A stretch of 64,000 bases of DNA from Rhynchospora pubera (lineage: Eukaryota; Streptophyta; Magnoliopsida; Poales; Cyperaceae), in assembly GCA_028095005.1 (NCBI GenBank), contig CM051461.1, positions 168,647,144 through 168,711,143 on the forward strand, written 5' to 3'. The notes below the pieces were generated by a model. It saw only the letters and a list, made by a program, of their open reading frames with translations, searched no databases and was not told the origin of the DNA. The first letter of the stretch is position 1. Every line of letters begins with the position of its first letter. Below, one piece after another: positions 47,620-58,937 of the stretch. The position numbers and the translations under genes were made by a program.

Positions 47620-50600
47620 ATGGAGAGCGACAAACAAGAGAACAACAACAACAACAACAACAATGCGGTGGGAAGCGACACGGCGAATCTGCCAGAGGAG
47701 TGCGTGGCGATAATGGTGTCGCTGACTTCACCTCGCGACGCGTGTCGTCTCTCCGCCGTGTCGTCTACCTTCCGATCCGCGGCTGAGTCCGACGTCGTCT
47801 GGGCTCGTTTCCTGCCGTCCGATTATATCTCCCTCCTCTCCCGCGCCGTTCATCCCGTCAGATATGCTTCCAAGAGAGAGCTCTTTTTTCTCCTCTCTGG
47901 TAGACATATTTTGATCGACCGTGGCAAGATGGTATGTATGTGCTTCTACTAATTTTAAACCAATTTTGGAATTAACCCAACAAGTTTAAGGCTTGGTGGT
48001 TCCAAAGGGGATTGGTTTGTGAATTAGAGTTGTGTAAACTACTTATGGGAGCTTAGTTTTTCGTATTTGTTTTGTGATTTGAGTTTAAACTGGATGAGAA
48101 TCTTTTTGGAATCTGGTTTGTGGTTGAGTAGTTGACACGTGTGTTATGGTTTGCAATTTTAGAGCTTTGGACTGCAGAAGTCCAGTGGGGCGAGGTGCTA
48201 TATGCTGTCAGCACGAACGCTCTCTATTGTCTGGGGAGATGCTCCCCAATACTGGAGATGGATCTCTCTCCCTGATTCAAGGTATGTATTGTCTTATTTT
48301 TCTAATGATTTTTCAACCAATAAGGATTGTTTGGAATATTAAAGTTCAATTTCAGTTGTTTTATCGTTATGGAATCCAATTGATGCTTAATAGCAAAGCA
48401 AATTAGCAATAGATGTGAAAGACTTGAAACCCACTTCCTAAATATGAAATTACTTGATGTTGACAGCTTACTGTTCTTATAACTAATGAAATAAAGCTTT
48501 TTTTACTCTCTTTTTAGCAACTATTTAGGCACTCATAAGAAAACGTTCTCACTTTATTGTCATCAATTAGAGAGTTTGTATGGGATGGACTATTTGTTAG
48601 GAAACTTCAGTTAACAGAATTCAAAACCCAACTGTCTTAGAACCTGACATGGCCTGAATCTAGTATTGCCCACAACTGACCTTGATTGGAGTCAATAAAA
48701 AAGTTCATCTTGTCAGAATCCGAAGCAATTTGAAAGCCTACCACAATCTGTCTGAGCTAACCTAAAATCTTACTTGAGAAAATTTGATTTGAGATGTCTC
48801 AATATATAACCAATGTCTAAAATTTGTAAATGTAATGTTACCTTACAAAAGTTACTTGGGATCTAAAATTGGCCTGATGACAAAAATCTGAACCAGGCTT
48901 TACCCAATCTAACCCTACCCAACCTGCCTTTGTGGCATTGAATAACTTCCACCCTGTTCCAAATTAGGAGCAATGTGAAAATTTTTATAATAATAAAACA
49001 TACTAATTTTGGTTGTATTAGCTAACTGTGGCTGCAGCATAGGGGTGTCTAGCGTTAGAAATGGCGAGGAAAGTAGGGTGTTTCATTGACCGTTTCGTTT
49101 CAGTGACGAAAGTGGCTTCAATTTTGTTAACCGTTTCATCACGGTGACGAAGCGGTCGAAATTTAAGTAATTTTCGTGATTTTCACAGTGATGAAACTGT
49201 TTCATTCTTTCGTTAATCGTTTCATCCAGATGAAACTAAATTTTGTTTCGTTAACTGTTTTGCCAGGGCGAAACAAAACAAAAAAAAAGGGTCAAATGCA
49301 ATTTTGTTTGCAGGCCTACTGAAGCGTGACTGTCTGTACGAGTTGCAATAATATCATTATTAGCTAATACAGCAAGATTATGTTGAATTTTGTCAACATT
49401 GTGATCTGACTTCGAATACTTTTTTCTTTAATTTTCTTTCTAATTAGACCAAACAAATCTGGGATAATGGAATTTTATTGAGGGCCAAGCAATAGCCACC
49501 GGTTTTACTACTTTGCACAAATCAGTAATGACATTCATCTTATCAATTTACACTTCGAGTATCATTGCTTCTTTTGCATAACTATATAGTTGCAATTGCT
49601 ATTCTATTTTAAGGAGTCTGGAGTTACAATTTTCCCTTTTGGTGTCTTAGCTTTTCGATTAGTGTTAAATTATTTCTACTGTTGTGTCTGTTTAAAAAGT
49701 GGAGAGACATCTATATAAACATCCATGTCAGCATGATAAAGCTAAATGCTAATTTGGCTTAAAGAATAAGTCTGCTAAGAACCATTGTTATGATTCAGCA
49801 TGCACATCAGCATGTGTGTCGGCCTCCATGGCTTTAATAGTATATCATCTCCACATCAAAACCCCTCTCAGCGAATCAATGAAAATAGAAATAACATAAA
49901 TAGAAGTTAATCACCTTTCCTTAGCATGTCATGCTGTATTAACATGCTCATTTGGATGCTATAATGATAGCCAATATGTATGGTAATGTTCATTTCAGTC
50001 TATTTTCGGATCAAGGTAACAAATTCATGCCAGTTGGAGAGTTTTAGGTCAAAATGGGACCTTGGAAAGTTCAATAACCAAAGGGAAATTGGTGATATTT
50101 TCAGGACCATTAATGTAATTTAGTCTTGTCCTTTAATATAATTAATTTTTAACCCCCGTGAATCCCCAAGTGATTTAAATAATGCAAAGTGAGGAATGGC
50201 ACTCATGCTTACAAAAGTACAAATCTCTTAAACACTACAATGCAACCCATGCTCCATCACTATTTTGATCTCGTTAACCAACAGAAAAGAGAAAAGAGGG
50301 GTGGTTGGTTGTTGGGACCTTTTAACAGATGAGGAGGTTTAAGTGAATAAAATTTTTGTCGAGGTGTCTATAAAGTTTCATGGTGGCAAAATACTATCCT
50401 ATGATGGTCACACTAACATAAAGATTTATTTATATATTTCTGACTAAAGCCATTCATTTTATTTAGGTTCTCAGAGGTTGCTGAACTCATAAATGTACAT
50501 TGGCTTGAAATACGTGGCAAGATCCAAAGCAAACTTCTTTCTGGTAAAACCAAGTACGCTGCCTACTTAGTTTACAAAATTAATGGACATGGCAGCCGCA

Positions 50601-50983
50601 GTTTCAGTTTCCAACCACAAGAAACTGCTGTCATTGTAGGAGACCACATATCAAATCACACGGTCTCTCTTGCTAATAAGGATGAGACCTGCCGGAACAC
50701 TATAATGTTCCGGAACTTTCTAAGGTGGCGCGGTGTGTTGACTCTTCCTTATATAGAAGATGAAGATAATGACGTTTTTGATGATGCTGATGATGATGAG
50801 ACAGTGGATATCGCAGGTTCATCCCATCTAAGAATTGATGGATGGATGGAGGTAGAACTGGGGGAGTTCTATAACAACGAAGGTGAGAATAGTGAGGTTG
50901 AGATGAGCTTTATGGAGGTCAAAGGAAGGCATTGGAAGAGAGGCCTCCTTGTACAGGGTATAGAGATCCGGCCTAAATTTTAG
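47620..50983 (+). CDS. F-box protein with phloem protein 2 (PP2) domain, 3 exons
   Basis: Predicted substrate receptor of an SCF ubiquitin ligase whose PP2 half is a lectin-like fold. Exons 47620-47931, 48163-48281, 50467-50983; 315 residues. An Asn tract from (AAC)n is at residues 8-15. The F-box is about 22-65: LPEECVAIMVSLTSPRDACR, then SSTFRSAAESDVVW. The linker ends in the family block CYMLSARTLSIVWGDAPQYW with WRWISLPDSRF directly after. The PP2 domain fills about 144-313 (VAELINVHWLEIRGKI, GWMEVELGEFYN, EVEMSFMEVKG, GLLVQGIEIRPKF). An acidic stretch at about 241-255 (EDEDNDVFDDADDDE) sits in a loop of the PP2 domain. It belongs to the F-box PP2-B group of Arabidopsis. Intron 2 is long (2.2 kb) and holds a hAT MITE. 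Splice sites and frame agree throughout. Confidence 0.92.
49040..49318. mobile_element. hAT MITE in F-box/PP2 intron 2
   Basis: A 279-bp element, ends TAGGGGTGTCTAGCG and TTTGCAGGCCTA, with many GTTTCGTT, GTTTCATC and GACGAA motifs inside. Flanks CTGCAGCA and CTGAAGCG match at 6 of 8 positions, a decayed 8-bp duplication. It is clearly related in layout to the one at 40427. Confidence 0.72.
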
Positions 50984-50989
50984 GAGAAA

Positions 50990-51915
50990 ACAATACGGGA
51001 TTGTCCAATTTTAGTGGCTCATATTGTGAGCTTACCATCTGACTCGGATCAGATTATCCATCTCAAACACCTGGTTTGAGTATGTAAATAATTGCGCTAT
51101 GACAGAGCTGCGTTTTTGGGCATTTTAACCCAAATCATACATCGAAAGGATGTATCTCAATGTAATTGAGTGTTGTATATGTGTTATGTAAATGTCTATT
51201 GTCCATACTCCATACTGTAAGATAAAGTGGTGTCCGCACTGATGGGGTTCTTTGATTGCTACCAAGCTTCTGTTGGCTAAGTAGGACATCTCAACCGTTT
51301 GGGGAAAATGACTCTTTTATCATATTGAATAACTCATAATTATACATTTTATTTTATTTTGCATGTTCTATTTTTGTTCCTGCGTTGCGTCCTATTTCTT
51401 GTCCTTATTTTATTGAATAATCTACAGCAACTGTGTAAACCGTAGTGTAGTTGGCAGTTGGCGGGAGGCAACATCTTTTGTTCTTTCTGGTATTAGTAAG
51501 AAGGTGATCACGAGACAACTGTGGATTCAGTTTTCTTGGACATGAAAAGAGAAGCAATCTTAACCGAACAGGATCGTATGTTGATCAAGCTTTTTCGTGT
51601 TAGGAAGAGAATAAAAGAAGCAAAAAGTGCTTTTTAACTTTTTTGTTTTTGAAAATGCAAGTTGTGTTATTTCTTTGATCTTCTTTCTGAGCTTTTTAAT
51701 AAGCTAAACCTTGGTTGATCGTATTTATTATTTTTATTTTAAATTGCGGAGACAGCTAGGAAGATCAGGCCTCTAGAGCATGGAATAGGCCAGAAGAACA
51801 GGTACAATCTTCCGGGGCTTGCCTCATCCAAAATCATCGAAAATGCGTACTTTCCAATTCCATGCAAAATGTTTTATAGCATTATCATCTATAAGTTATG
51901 TGGTAGATTACCTTT
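50990..51915. other. F-box/PP2 3' flank
   Basis: Probable 3' UTR then unassigned DNA; no gene seen. Confidence 0.45.
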
Positions 51916-51918
51916 AAT

Positions 51919-52075
51919 GGGTGCATTTGGATAGGTGTGGGAAGAAAGGAAGAAGGGAAGAAGTGGGAAGAAGTATTGGGAAGTGTGTAACTTTTGTGAA
52001 GAGTTTGAATTGTTTATAATTTTTTTTCTTCTTCCTTCTTCTTCTTCTTCTTTCTTCCAACGATCCAAATGCACC
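51919..52075. mobile_element. Small MITE, copy 8
   Basis: Ends GGGTGCATTTGGATAGG and ATCCAAATGCACC; core GGGAAGTGTGTAACTTTTGT. Perfect 3-bp duplication AAT (51916-51918 and 52076-52078). Confidence 0.88.
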
Positions 52076-52084
52076 AATATGAAT

Positions 52085-53180
52085 ATCAACGCAATGACAT
52101 CTTTCCTTACTCCGATCATTTAGAAAAAATACAATACAAATCATAAAATTCCATACTTATATATAAAATCTGAAAACAAGGTCGAATCTCACCAGAATAG
52201 ATGCTCATGCACCTTAAGTTCATTTAAGTCGATATATCAAATTTAGAAGTTAGTTTTAATGATAGTTGGATTACGTCCTGGAAAGAAGATTCAAAATAGC
52301 CCTCTAATTTCGTCAATGCAAGGGATAAAGCACCATTGTACATGTAAACAGATCAAGCATGTTCAATTCCAACCTTGTTACACAAAGAAACAATCAGCTA
52401 CGGAAAAAGATGGAACTTGAGGGTCATGGTAATATCAGTAGAACTGACTAGCATTCCTTGACAAACCACAATCTGTTAAAAGCAATCTGTCCAAAAAAGC
52501 TGTTATGAAAGTGGAACTGAAGTTTGACTACAAACTAAGTATACATTTATTCACAGTGTACAAATAGTGAAAATTTGAGATTGGGAGCAGTATTAATTCT
52601 GCTTATTAAGCTGCCTATACTGTTCTTGTTACAACTACCTGCATCTTCACTTCCTACACTATTCTACAGAAAGTTAATATCTGAATTGCAATAGGTATAT
52701 TAATCTTTGGTCTCCTTCATGTTGTGTCTGAGATTCAGATTTAAGGGTTCAAAAAGTACTCGAGGTAGCTAATAGATATTTTAAATTATATATGAAGGCT
52801 TACAATGACACAAAGGAGACTACTGATATCTCGAAGCCCATGACACACAGCACAAAAGCATAAAACACCAACATCCAAAAGTAGTAAGTTTTGATATGTC
52901 ATAGTAATTATGAAACACCTAAGATAGCATACACAGAAGTATAAGATGCAACAATCACAGTTAGTCTAATTTCTGATGACTATTTAACATCTGAGGAAGA
53001 ACACATAAAAGAAAAACACCAACATCCACGAGTTACCCTAAATTCTGATAACAGAACACCTAATCATGCCAAACAACTCAAAACTACTTCTTCAATACAC
53101 TAGCAAACTGAATTAGCTGAACTTAATGACCAAAAAGCTTAGATTTTTCAACTTACAAAGCATCTTGCCTTCCTGAGACA
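52085..53180. other. 3' side of the F-box/DUF295 locus
   Basis: No further coding exon recognised; part may be 3' UTR of the minus-strand locus. Confidence 0.4.
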
Positions 53181-53181
53181 T

Positions 53182-54491
53182 CTAAACATAGCTGGGCTGA
53201 AACCACATAGCTGGGGCAGGCGGCCAAATTGCTGTCTCCCTGGCAATGTCGCACGCCACTTTCTTAAAGTTGACATCATCCATCTTGGCAAAAGAGATGG
53301 TATAATAGTAGTCATGGTCATCGTCATGGTCATGGTCATGGTCATCGTCATCGTCATCGTCATCGTTATCGTTACCTGCAGATGGTTTACACTTGTGCTC
53401 GATGTAAACACAACCCCCATCAAGCAAGTCCCAATCATCAGAGCAGACAGCTAGGACATGGTGGATCCCTCCAAAGAAAAGGGTTGTGTTGCTTGTGTCG
53501 GTGATCTTCTTCAGGTCAAATTTATTCTCTAGGAAGTGGTACAGCTCAAACGTTTGCTCTAGTGTCTTCTCACTAGTCTCCTTTGTGTCATCAACTACGG
53601 GATCATCCCCATCATTTTGACATGTTTCTTCCTCATTTTCTTTACTATTATGGACAGCAACAACATGAACCCCGGATTTCCCATCCAGTACAAAGAAGTC
53701 GACATCCCGGAACTTTTCAAGTAAACAAATTCTTGATCCCTCAGATTTGTCTAAGTTGATGATATATATAGCTCTTTGATAAAACAGATAGAAACATCCA
53801 TTGTAGTATGTCGCATCTCCATCTCCAGAGGGTGCATGTCTTGGACGGATATGGACCATTGCCCAGCATGGGTCCCCAACTTGACAGTAGAAGATCCCCC
53901 AGCAATCCTCAAGGAACACCGTGATCAGACAATTTGGGTCACTCAGATCAGCAGAAAAAGTCACCCTGGTGATCACAAAATTACCCATGGGAGGCTTAAA
54001 CAAGTCACTAACATCATAGCCGTGATCGGGAACACCCAAGTCACCCTCTGACTCTGAGACGTTTGACTGGAAGTGTAAAGGGAGGGAGCTGAACACGAGC
54101 CCGAGTTAACGGGTTCAGTAAGAAAACCTCTTTACCTTCGCGAGCCACAAGCAAGAGCCAGCCGCGGTAGGAAGTGCAGCACATCATACCGATGGTTTCC
54201 GGGAGGTGGAGCTTGCGCATCTTGGATTCCCAGTGGTCGTAGAAGAGGTGGACGCCATCGTCCTTTTTGTCTAGAGGGAGCCGTTCTGGAAATGGCATGT
54301 ACGGAATCATCAACCAAGGGAGTTGGGGAAGGACGTGACGAGGTTGCGAAAGGGAGGCGGAGCGCCATGGAGAGCAAACGGCGCGAAATCGGACATAGTC
54401 GGTGATGGATTTCACCTTCTCTGAGATCAGCTCTACGACGTCGACTGGGATATTGGCCCAATCGCGAAACTCCGATGGAGCACCTTTCCAT
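53182..54491 (-). pseudogene. F-box/DUF295 (SKIP23-like) gene with two frame changes
   Basis: The minus strand reads clearly as this family, but in three frames. The ATG at 54491 opens MERCS, after which the family text continues one base out of frame as SEFRDWANIPVDVVELISEK, the F-box, then VCSPWR, SYRGWLLLVAREG and LNPLTRARVQLPPF. That frame ends at a TGA (54041-54043). Between 54105 and 54041 the text shifts by one base again and runs on as the DUF295 domain (GYDVSDLFKPPMGNF, DCWGIFYCQVGD, YYNGCFYLFYQRAIYIINL) to a stop at about 53182. Both changes look like one extra base. No intron of workable size can repair either, so the locus is either a young pseudogene or contains assembly errors. 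The rest has no internal stop, which favours recent damage. A (GAT/GAC)n-type microsatellite at about 53310-53376 encodes an Asp/His run. Confidence 0.75.
53310..53376 (-). repeat. Trinucleotide repeat coding for Asp and His
   Basis: (GTCATC/GTCATG)n on the plus strand; in the DUF295 frame it gives GNDNDDDDDDDDHDHDHDDD. Length changes here would alter the protein in steps of one residue. Confidence 0.9.
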
Positions 54492-54669
54492 TTTGAGAGA
54501 GAGAGAGCTGGGGTGTTGTGGGAATTTCAATTAGAAGTCTAAAACGCTCGTCCCTTTGTTTGTTTGGTGGTAGCCGAACGGTCGGCATCTTTAGTGATGA
54601 CGAAGAATTTTTTTTTTCCCCTTTCAAAAAAATGGGAGTTTTTTTTGCCTTTTGCAAATTAAAGTGTGC

Positions 54670-55215
54670 ACTGACGGTAGTGCTGTATATGAGTCGAGTT
54701 CGAACGAATTGAGCATAATTCATTACAACTCGAGTTAACTCGTGACTCGTTTGGGACGCAGTTTCGAATTATTTAAGCTAATTTGAATTCGTCATTTTGT
54801 AATTCGAGTCAACTCGTGACTCGGTATATAACTCGTGAATATAGTGAATAGATGCAACAATTATCTAAAAAATCTTTTTGTACATACACAAACAAATATC
54901 TCAGAACTCATAACACATGCATAAACCAAGTTGTGTTGTGCATCGGAAGGGGAAGATATTTGGGGACTAAGTCTTTTTTGGACTATACAGTATGCACTGA
55001 TATAATATTTTTATTTTTGGCATGTATATGTTGCTGACTCGAGTTTGGCCGAATCGAGTTGGACCTAGCTTGAAATCAATAAATAAAACTCACGAGTTAG
55101 CACAACTCGAGTTTTTAGAACTCGAGTCATGTTAACTCGAGTTACCAATAAGTTTTTTTTTTCAAATCGAGTTCGAGTAACTCATGAGTTACGAGTTAAT
55201 TACTCACTCTTAGTC
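54670..55215. mobile_element. hAT-like element rich in ACTCGAGTT motifs
   Basis: Clusters of GAGTCGAGTT, AACTCGAGTTAACTCG, GTGACTCG and AACTCATGAGTT at 54685-54840 and 55035-55200, on both strands, surround a motif-free middle. This sub-terminal layout matches the other hAT elements here. The terminal repeats (TAGTGCTG.. and ..CACTCTTA) are weak and no duplication was found. Confidence 0.5.
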
Positions 55216-55283
55216 TAACAGATTCAAATCCTGTATGTGTAGCGCAAAGCAGGACAAATTCCCATCCTGTTACCTTTTTCATT

Positions 55284-56230
55284 TCACCTTTTTTTCATTT
55301 CTATTGTATTTCTTGGACATAGAGAAGGTAACACAATAGACATGATGCATCATTGACCGTATACTATAAAGGTTATGTAATTTGAATATTACTAATTTAC
55401 TATTAAATAAGATAAATTTATTTGAATATGTGTTATTTTACTATTTATTTTGATACGTATTTTAATATTTTTTGTAATTAGATATATGTGAATGTCAATT
55501 TACATAAAATACTAGAGAGCACATCGAGCTCGATCCATATTTGCAAAATACCATTAGTTATGCCAAAATAAAAGTTTTCGTCATTTCAGTATATATTTAA
55601 ACAAAATACAAGGAAGACAAACATATTTAAAATATTTCATTTTATGTGATTTTACAATTAAATCAAAATATGACATAACTAAATAATTCATATAAAGACA
55701 AACATGTCTTACCTAACAATTTAAAGATAAACATATAGTCATATATAAATAATAAAAAGATAAAACATAAATTTGTTACAAATTCATGGATTGAGGGAAA
55801 CTTGATGTGGCCCCTAATATTTTATATAAATTGGCATTTACATATATCTAATTACAAAAAATATATTAAAATACGTATCAAAATAAATAGTAAAATAGCA
55901 CATGTTCAATTAACGATTTAATTTGTTTTAGTTGTTAATTATTGCATCTTATTTAATAGTAAATTAGTAATATTCAAATTACATAACTTGTACAGTGTAC
56001 CGTCAATGATGCACCATGTCTATTGTGTTGTCTTCTTTACGGGACCGTTTGGATCGCTTAGGAATAAGATGAATAGCCTTTTTCTAGGCGGAAATTTATT
56101 CCTAACCATTCAAATTTTTTTCAAAGTTACACACTTCTCAATATTTTTCGCCTAAGAATAAGTTATTCCTCTTATTCCTAAGCGATCCAAACGATCCCTA
56201 TGTTCAAAAAATACAATAGAAATGGAAAAC
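55284..56230. mobile_element. Foldback element with arms of about 230 bp
   Basis: The left arm 55284-55515 and right arm 55815-56230 are inverted copies: TTTCTATTGTATTTCTTGG and ACACAATAGACATGATGCAT on the left return inverted on the right. The right arm is split by a MITE at 56041-56198. Flanking duplication not resolved. Confidence 0.75.
56041..56198. mobile_element. Small MITE, copy 9, inside a foldback arm
   Basis: Ends GGGACCGTTTGGATCGC and GCGATCCAAACGATCCC. The flanking bases TAC and TAT fit a 3-bp duplication with one change. The uninterrupted left arm of the host foldback shows the site before insertion. Confidence 0.82.
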
Positions 56231-56364
56231 TAGTATGAGTTTTCAAAATTATTTAGACGTAAATCTCTTATTATAAAAGAAAAATAGAAACGCATGAAAA
56301 TAAATAAAAAGAAGGGAATAGCATTCTAATTAGAACAAAGATGCTGAAAAGAAATATAGCGAAT

Positions 56365-56369
56365 AAAAA
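56365..56369 (-). terminator. Pol III terminator of tRNA-Met
   Basis: Five T residues on the minus strand, 5 bases after the discriminator position. Confidence 0.7.
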
Positions 56370-56374
56370 TGAAA

Positions 56375-56459
56375 TGGGGTGAGAGAGGCTCGAACTCTCG
56401 ACCTCAGGATCACTCTATAGCTATGAGACCTACGCGCTAGCCAACTGCGCCACCACCCC
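56375..56459 (-). tRNA. trnM-CAU: tRNA-Met (CAU), elongator, with 11-nt intron
   Basis: The minus strand begins GGGGTGGTGGCGCAGTTGGC at 56459 and folds as a full tRNA: 7-bp acceptor stem, D arm GCGC/GCGC, T arm GAGAG-TTCGAGC-CTCTC, discriminator A at 56375. The anticodon CAT is at 56425-56423. Eleven bases at 56421-56411 interrupt the loop after position 37, the standard place for nuclear tRNA introns, and elongator tRNA-Met is one of the two plant tRNAs that usually carry one. After removal the anticodon arm is TAGGT-CTCATAA-TCCTG with the U31-U39 mismatch usual in this tRNA. No CCA is encoded, so it is nuclear. Confidence 0.95.
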
Positions 56460-56585
56460 GTTGTTGACTAAATGAGAATCTCTACCTAATAATTCAAAGT
56501 ATTATACACCATCCACATGTATGTACAATTGTATCAGTTCGCTTCACGTTGAAAGGAGTCCAATACTCCAACAGCATTTTTTGTT

Positions 56586-56723
56586 GCTTGGGTTTGGATG
56601 AGAGAAGAAGAAAAGAAAGAAGGAAGATGAGAAAAAAAAAATTATAAACAATCCAAACTCTTCACAAAGTTACACACTTTCCAATACTTCTTTTCTTCTT
56701 CCCACACCTATCCAAACGGAGCC
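56586..56723. mobile_element. Small MITE, copy 10
   Basis: Ends GCTTGGGTTTGGATGAG and ATCCAAACGGAGCC; core AAACAATCCAAACTCTTCAC. Perfect 3-bp duplication GTT (56583-56585 and 56724-56726). Confidence 0.88.
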
Positions 56724-56729
56724 GTTAAG

Positions 56730-58930
56730 AACAAAGCAGCATGAAAAAGGAACTTACGAACTTGGTTGCCTGCACTGTGAACAAAGGTAGCGGCAAAAAA
56801 AAAAAAAAATTCCGCTTTTAATTAAAGTAATAGTGACAGTAATAGTGCTATTAATGAAAGTATCCACAAAATATTTTCGCTTTTTTTTCAATATATATCC
56901 GTGATGGGAGAATCCGAAAAGATTTTTCTCAATCTAGAACAAATAATGGTCAGCACAAGTCATCTAGAAGCCCTTTTTACACGAAAAATCCAAAAATTTA
57001 GTCCGCTTATCCAAAATTCTGTGCTATAATATCATTATGTCATATATCTGTGAAGGCGACAGGATTCGATATTTAATTGATTGGACATTTGTCAATTTAA
57101 ATGAGTCACATTAGTTGAAATGAAATCCAGTCGCGCGGGACCGTGCAGCGCAGGAATCACAGCCGCATGATTTAATCTCAATGGCAAAGGGAGCCCTGTG
57201 CATGTAATCAGATTGATAGGCCCGAACCGTTCAGATCAGATCGGACGGTTCATAGGCTGCTGTGAATGGTCCCGCGCGGGAGCAGATGAGGATTCAGATT
57301 AGTTATCTTTAACCGATTAGTTGTTATCCGTACGGATTGGAACGTAGGAGAACATGCAAAAGCTGGGGCCGAATTATTACATCATTTGCATGGGCTAAAT
57401 AGAAAATTAATTTTATCTTTGGAGGCAATTCTGTCTCGGGCTAACTCTGAAACTATATCTTCCAAAAAAAAGAAAAAAACTTATGCACCTTAAGAGTTCT
57501 ATTCCACCAAATGACAAATAAATTTGAATTTTATTTAAATTTTGACAAATATGAATTCAATATAAATTTCAAACAATGTATAAATTTTATTTTATGCATG
57601 ATTTACATTAATTTGTTTTATTTACAAACATATGAAACAAGGTAATATATTTTAGTAGCGAACGAATACGAAGTAAATTATTTTCAAACGATAGTCAACC
57701 AAATTAATTCTTAAAATAACCTATCCCATTAAAAAAATTTATTTGATCAATGTCAGTTTCTAAATGACCAATGATTTGAGCAATTGACCCCTATTGATCA
57801 TTGGCATCAATAGGGTAGTGCAATGCAATTATTGTGCAACTGTTCCTCATGAAGCCTTCCATGAATTTTATATGAGTTGTTAGAGACGCATAACAGTACA
57901 CATGCAATATAATCTGTTAAAAGTAATTGGAAACATGTTAATTTTACGACGATAAAGATGTACCAACTTGCTGTTTCAGTTTCGCTTATAATGACAGACT
58001 TAATTTTCTAACAGTCCCTAGCTCCTCCTTGGCAGGCGTATCTCAGTTGTCTGGTTACTGCAGGGTGCTTTAATTAGTATTTAAATAGTATTATTAGTTG
58101 TCCGATTTAGGAAAAACATAATAGCAGCTATCACGAATTAAAAATGTTTTAAGGGGATGGTTGTTAAAATTGCAAGTTTGAACTTTGAAGGATGATTTTC
58201 TTACATTAAAAAAAAAGTAAATTATATGGTTCATAAAATAATAATTTCATAACAAATTTATCTATCACGAAAGATATATTACTGTAGCAATAAATTGTTA
58301 AGACAGGACTTTAAGAAGCATTCAGTAACAGCGAAGCGGTCATTTCGTATTTATAAAGCTTAAACGTAATATATAGAGCCAATAAATCGTGATGCTAGTG
58401 CTTTTATAATATCGTTTTTTTTTTTTAAAACAAAAGTTTACAAAGTCCAAAATATCAATATTTAACAACATAACACGATACCAATCCTACCTTATCAAAA
58501 TAATTAAGTTAGTACTTAAATACGAATAAAAAAAAATACTGCTTAAATAATTTAATACTGCAAAATCTCAAAATAAAATAGCTAATTAACACTTAACAGG
58601 CAGTGTATGTGCTTCAGCGCATGAGGTTCTATATTCCTTCAGAAGCAGGGGACTGCGGTGCAGGTTAGCAGGTATAATAAGTTGAGACAAGCTCAAGATT
58701 TGATCAAGAATACTGTATGTAATTTGCAACTTTTAGTTTTTTTTTAAAAGAAATTAATACTTAATAGTTCGAAATTGCAAGCGAAAAAAAAAATCCAAAC
58801 AATGATTAATTTTCTAAACAGACAAAATAATATTCTAAATCACCCAAAAGCTAGACAAACGTTTGTCAAATTATCCGAACAATATATTTCTGGATAGTAA
58901 AGGAATTGCTAAATTTACCAAAAACGTTAA
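56730..58930. other. Gene-free DNA with one GC-rich hairpin
   Basis: No gene seen. 57132-57150 and 57258-57284 form inverted GCGCGGGACC / GGTCCCGCGCGGG repeats around a palindrome-rich middle (about 57130-57285). This is more GC-rich than its surroundings and may be a small foldback. Confidence 0.45.
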
Positions 58931-58937
58931 GAGTGCT

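Noticed and set aside
53148..53438. Open frame with a long Met-Thr repeat opposite the DUF295 end
   Set aside because: It is the GAT/GAC microsatellite read in another frame.
54041..54105. Short intron as the cause of the DUF295 frame change
   Set aside because: The only GT...AG pair nearby would give an intron of about 14 bases, too short to splice.
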